Source: Streptomyces graminofaciens (GTDB lineage: Bacteria; Actinomycetota; Actinomycetes; Streptomycetales; Streptomycetaceae). Taken from it: a stretch of DNA of 64,000 bases. The notes beneath the pieces were generated by a model, which saw nothing but the letters and a program-made list of their open reading frames with translations, searched no databases and was not told where the DNA came from. Location: the NCBI RefSeq assembly GCF_030294945.1, contig NZ_AP018448.1:4432001-4496000 (forward strand), written 5' to 3'. Positions 62,067-64,000 of this stretch are shown one piece after another (position 1 is the stretch's first letter; every line of letters begins with the position of its first letter). A program made the translations under genes and the position numbers.

Positions 62067-63767
62067 CTACACCTTCGACTTCTGCTCCACCGTCGCCGCG
62101 TCCTGCGGCTTCGCCCTCGTCACGTACTGCGGTACCGGCGCCGAGTCCTTGCCGTTGTCCCGGGTCAGGCCGTAGCGGAAGGCGCCCTGGGCGGGGCCGT
62201 GGTTGACGTCCCTGTTCGCCTCGTCCCAGGTGGAGGGGAAGACGATGATGCCGTAGTCACAGCCCCGTTCGTTCTGGGTGAGGGTGACGCTGCCATCGAG
62301 GTAGAAGTACTCGTTCTGCCACATCTGCTGGGTGCCGTCGCGTAGTACGGCGTATCCGATGCTCGCTCCGCCCATGCCGGTCTCGTAGCCGTCGGCGGTG
62401 ACGTGCGGGTCGTCCATGCGGCGGCCGCCGCCCGAGGCCACATGGAACAGCTTGCCCGTCAGGCCGGTCCAGCTCGGCATGACCAGCGCGCCGGGCCTGT
62501 TCCTCGGGGAGATCTGCCAGCGGACGAGGACATAACCCTCGCCGCTGAGCTGCACGCTTTCGCCGCGGTGCTGCATGACCGCCTTCTGGCCCCAGCTGCT
62601 GGTGACGCCCGATTCGGGCCGGCGCGGAAGGGCGGCGGGCCGGGCGTTCGCGTCCGGGGCCCGGTCCACGGCGTCGACGACCGTGCCGTACAGGCCGGTT
62701 TTCGAGCTCGGCGAAGGCGACGGGGAGGAGCTGGGGGACGGTGACGTGGTGGGCGACGGTGGCCTCGTCGGCTGGGCCGCCGCCGGGGCCCGGGCCGTGC
62801 TCAGGGACGTGGGGGCCGCCTGTGGAGGGCGGTCCGCCGGGGGCTGTGTCGCCACGTACGCGCCGCCCGCGACGATCGTCGCGCCCGCCGTCACCGCCAC
62901 CGCGGGCTTGGTGAGCACGCCGAGCACCTTGGCCGACCAGCCGACGGAGGCAGACCCCGTCGCCACAGCCGTCGCCGCCACCGCCGTCTTGCCGCCGAAG
63001 GCGAGGGAGAGGGTGAAGCCGACCGGGATCGGGACGAGGGCGATGCCGACCAGGAGGCGTTCGGCGGGGACCACGACCTCGCCGGGGCTGACCGGGTCGG
63101 AGCAGTGGCCGCAGCCCCGGATGTGGCGGGCGATGCGCTTGCGCCACACCGAGTCGGGCCGTCCGCCCCAGCGGGCGGTGACCGCGCCGAGGTCGGGGCA
63201 GCCGGAGTCGAGGGCGCGGACGATGCCGCGCGCGGTCTCCAGCCGGGCCTTCATCCGCTGGACACGTACGGCGGCGTGCTGGCGGCTGATGCCGACGGCG
63301 GCGGCCAGTTCGCGCCGGGTGAGTTCGCCCGCGACCTCCAGCCACCACAGCGACAGCAGCTGCCGGTCCTCGTCGTCGAGCCAGCGGACGGCTTCCGCGA
63401 CCTCGCGCCGCTGCCCTTCCAACTGGAGCCTGAGGACCGTCAGTTCGGCGAAGTCGGCGGCGGCGTGCGCGTCGCTGTCGTCGTCGAGCGGGTCGGCCGT
63501 ACGCCGGCGCGCCCGGTCCCGTATCTGCCGCATGGCGATGGCGACCAGCCAGGACCGGAAGCTGTCCGGATCGCGAAGCGTGTCGAGGTTGTCGACGGCG
63601 CGCAGCATGGTCTCCTGCACGACGTCGTCGACGTCGGCGTGCCCGTTGAGGGCCCGGCCGACGATGTTGTAGACGAGCGGCAGCCAGCCCTCGATCAGCT
63701 CGTCGAGGGCGCGTCGGTCGCCCGACTGCGCGGCCGCGATGATGGAGCGCCACTGCCGCCCGTCCAC
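62067..63767 (-). CDS. ECF sigma factor fused to membrane and extracytoplasmic domains
   Basis: A 566-residue protein. Residues 1 to about 170 are a normal sigma-70 region 2/4 ECF factor: VYNIVGRALNGHADVDDVVQETMLRAVDNLD (region 2) and AEAVRWLDDEDRQLLSLWWLEVAGELTRRELAAAVGISRQHAAVRVQRMKARLE split over region 4. A zinc-finger-like HIRGCGHC follows, then hydrophobic segments (LLVGIALVPIPVGFTLSLAF, AVAVTAGATIVAGGAYVA), a Pro/Ser/Thr linker and a C-terminal domain of about 170 residues (YVLVRWQISPRNRPGALVMP, FHVASGGGRRMDDPHV, YGIIVFPSTWDEANRD) that should lie outside. GTG 63767 has AAGGGA seven bases upstream. It probably senses envelope conditions without a separate anti-sigma factor. Confidence 0.85.
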   Translation of the reverse strand: MDGRQWRSIIAAAQSGDRRALDELIEGWLPLVYNIVGRALNGHADVDDVVQETMLRAVDNLDTLRDPDSFRSWLVAIAMRQIRDRARRRTADPLDDDSDAHAAADFAELTVLRLQLEGQRREVAEAVRWLDDEDRQLLSLWWLEVAGELTRRELAAAVGISRQHAAVRVQRMKARLETARGIVRALDSGCPDLGAVTARWGGRPDSVWRKRIARHIRGCGHCSDPVSPGEVVVPAERLLVGIALVPIPVGFTLSLAFGGKTAVAATAVATGSASVGWSAKVLGVLTKPAVAVTAGATIVAGGAYVATQPPADRPPQAAPTSLSTARAPAAAQPTRPPSPTTSPSPSSSPSPSPSSKTGLYGTVVDAVDRAPDANARPAALPRRPESGVTSSWGQKAVMQHRGESVQLSGEGYVLVRWQISPRNRPGALVMPSWTGLTGKLFHVASGGGRRMDDPHVTADGYETGMGGASIGYAVLRDGTQQMWQNEYFYLDGSVTLTQNERGCDYGIIVFPSTWDEANRDVNHGPAQGAFRYGLTRDNGKDSAPVPQYVTRAKPQDAATVEQKSKV

Positions 63768-64000
63768 GTACGTCCCTTCCGGTCCTGCCCGGCTCACCCG
63801 GCTCGATCGGTGTGTTCCGTACCTTCTCAGCCAACGCCGTGGCATAGGGAACCCCGAGGCGGAGATCACAGGCCGGGATCACGGTGTGGGAGAGGAGACG
63901 GGGCGGGGGCGGCCCGGATAACAGTTTTTCGTCGCCCCCGCTCAAGGGGTATGTGTCAGCCGACAGCGGCGGCTGTCGGGACTGCCGTCGCCTCCGCCGT
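63768..64000. other. End of window, no supported gene
   Basis: This stretch upstream of the sigma-factor gene shows no clear gene. An ATG at 63951 preceded by AAGGGG could open a gene running off the window, but only about 16 codons are visible. Confidence 0.4.

Noticed and set aside
63951..64000. Start of a further plus-strand gene
   Set aside because: AAGGGG then ATG is suggestive, but too few codons are present to support a call.
1..64000. tRNA, rRNA, riboswitch or insertion sequence
   Set aside because: No cloverleaf, rRNA core, conserved aptamer, transposase or terminal repeat pair was recognised by eye; a covariance-model scan would be decisive.

Overview
The window looks like a chromosomal stretch from a Streptomyces or very close relative. 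GC is very high with strong G/C at third codon positions, starts are often GTG or TTG, and the gene families are typical of the genus: futalosine-type deaminase, PucR regulator, CUT1 sugar transporters without their own ATPase, and many secreted glycoside hydrolases (GH). No rRNA, tRNA, CRISPR array, prophage or insertion sequence was recognised.

Layout. 1-9.5 kb is housekeeping: the N-terminal part of proS, two GNAT acetyltransferases, ispG, a site-2 protease and dxr (two MEP-pathway isoprenoid genes flanking the protease), a small secreted lamin-tail protein and a large acyl-CoA dehydrogenase. 10-13.1 kb carries a LacI-family regulator followed by a GH31 alpha-xylosidase/alpha-glucosidase. 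13.2-18.2 kb holds a MerR regulator divergent from a double-domain alpha/beta hydrolase, an AI-2E-type membrane protein and a broken sulfotransferase gene. 18.2-27.5 kb is a sugar-uptake island: secreted GH with carbohydrate-binding modules, two permeases, binding lipoprotein, LacI regulator and a divergent GH36 alpha-galactosidase. 27.5-42.3 kb is the most striking part, a probable xyloglucan utilisation locus: secreted GH12 and GH74, a CUT1 ABC transporter, and intracellular GH42, GH95 and GH3 enzymes. 42.4-59.3 kb is dominated by polyamine/GABA catabolism: aldehyde dehydrogenase, PucR regulator, gabT, FAD amine oxidoreductase, potCBAD and an aminobutyraldehyde-type dehydrogenase, interrupted by a TraG/FtsK-like membrane ATPase, a PAP2 phosphatase and a small unknown protein. 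59.4-64 kb has a NADAR-family protein, an adenosine-deaminase-family enzyme (probably aminofutalosine deaminase), a GDPD phosphodiesterase and an ECF sigma factor fused to membrane and extracytoplasmic segments.

How the genes work together. The perfect palindrome TCGAAGCGCTTCGA lies upstream of the LacI-GH31 pair (about 9.88 kb) and twice in the divergent control region between the transporter operon and the GH3 gene (39.20 and 39.41 kb). This suggests that the LacI at 10 kb controls a split regulon: GH74 and GH12 cut xyloglucan outside, the transporter imports the oligosaccharides, and GH31, GH95, GH42 and GH3 remove xylose, fucose, galactose and glucose inside. The second LacI protein has its own distinct palindrome, TGTGACCGGTCACA, present twice around its start. 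All functional assignments come from reading the translated sequence by eye; no database search was run.
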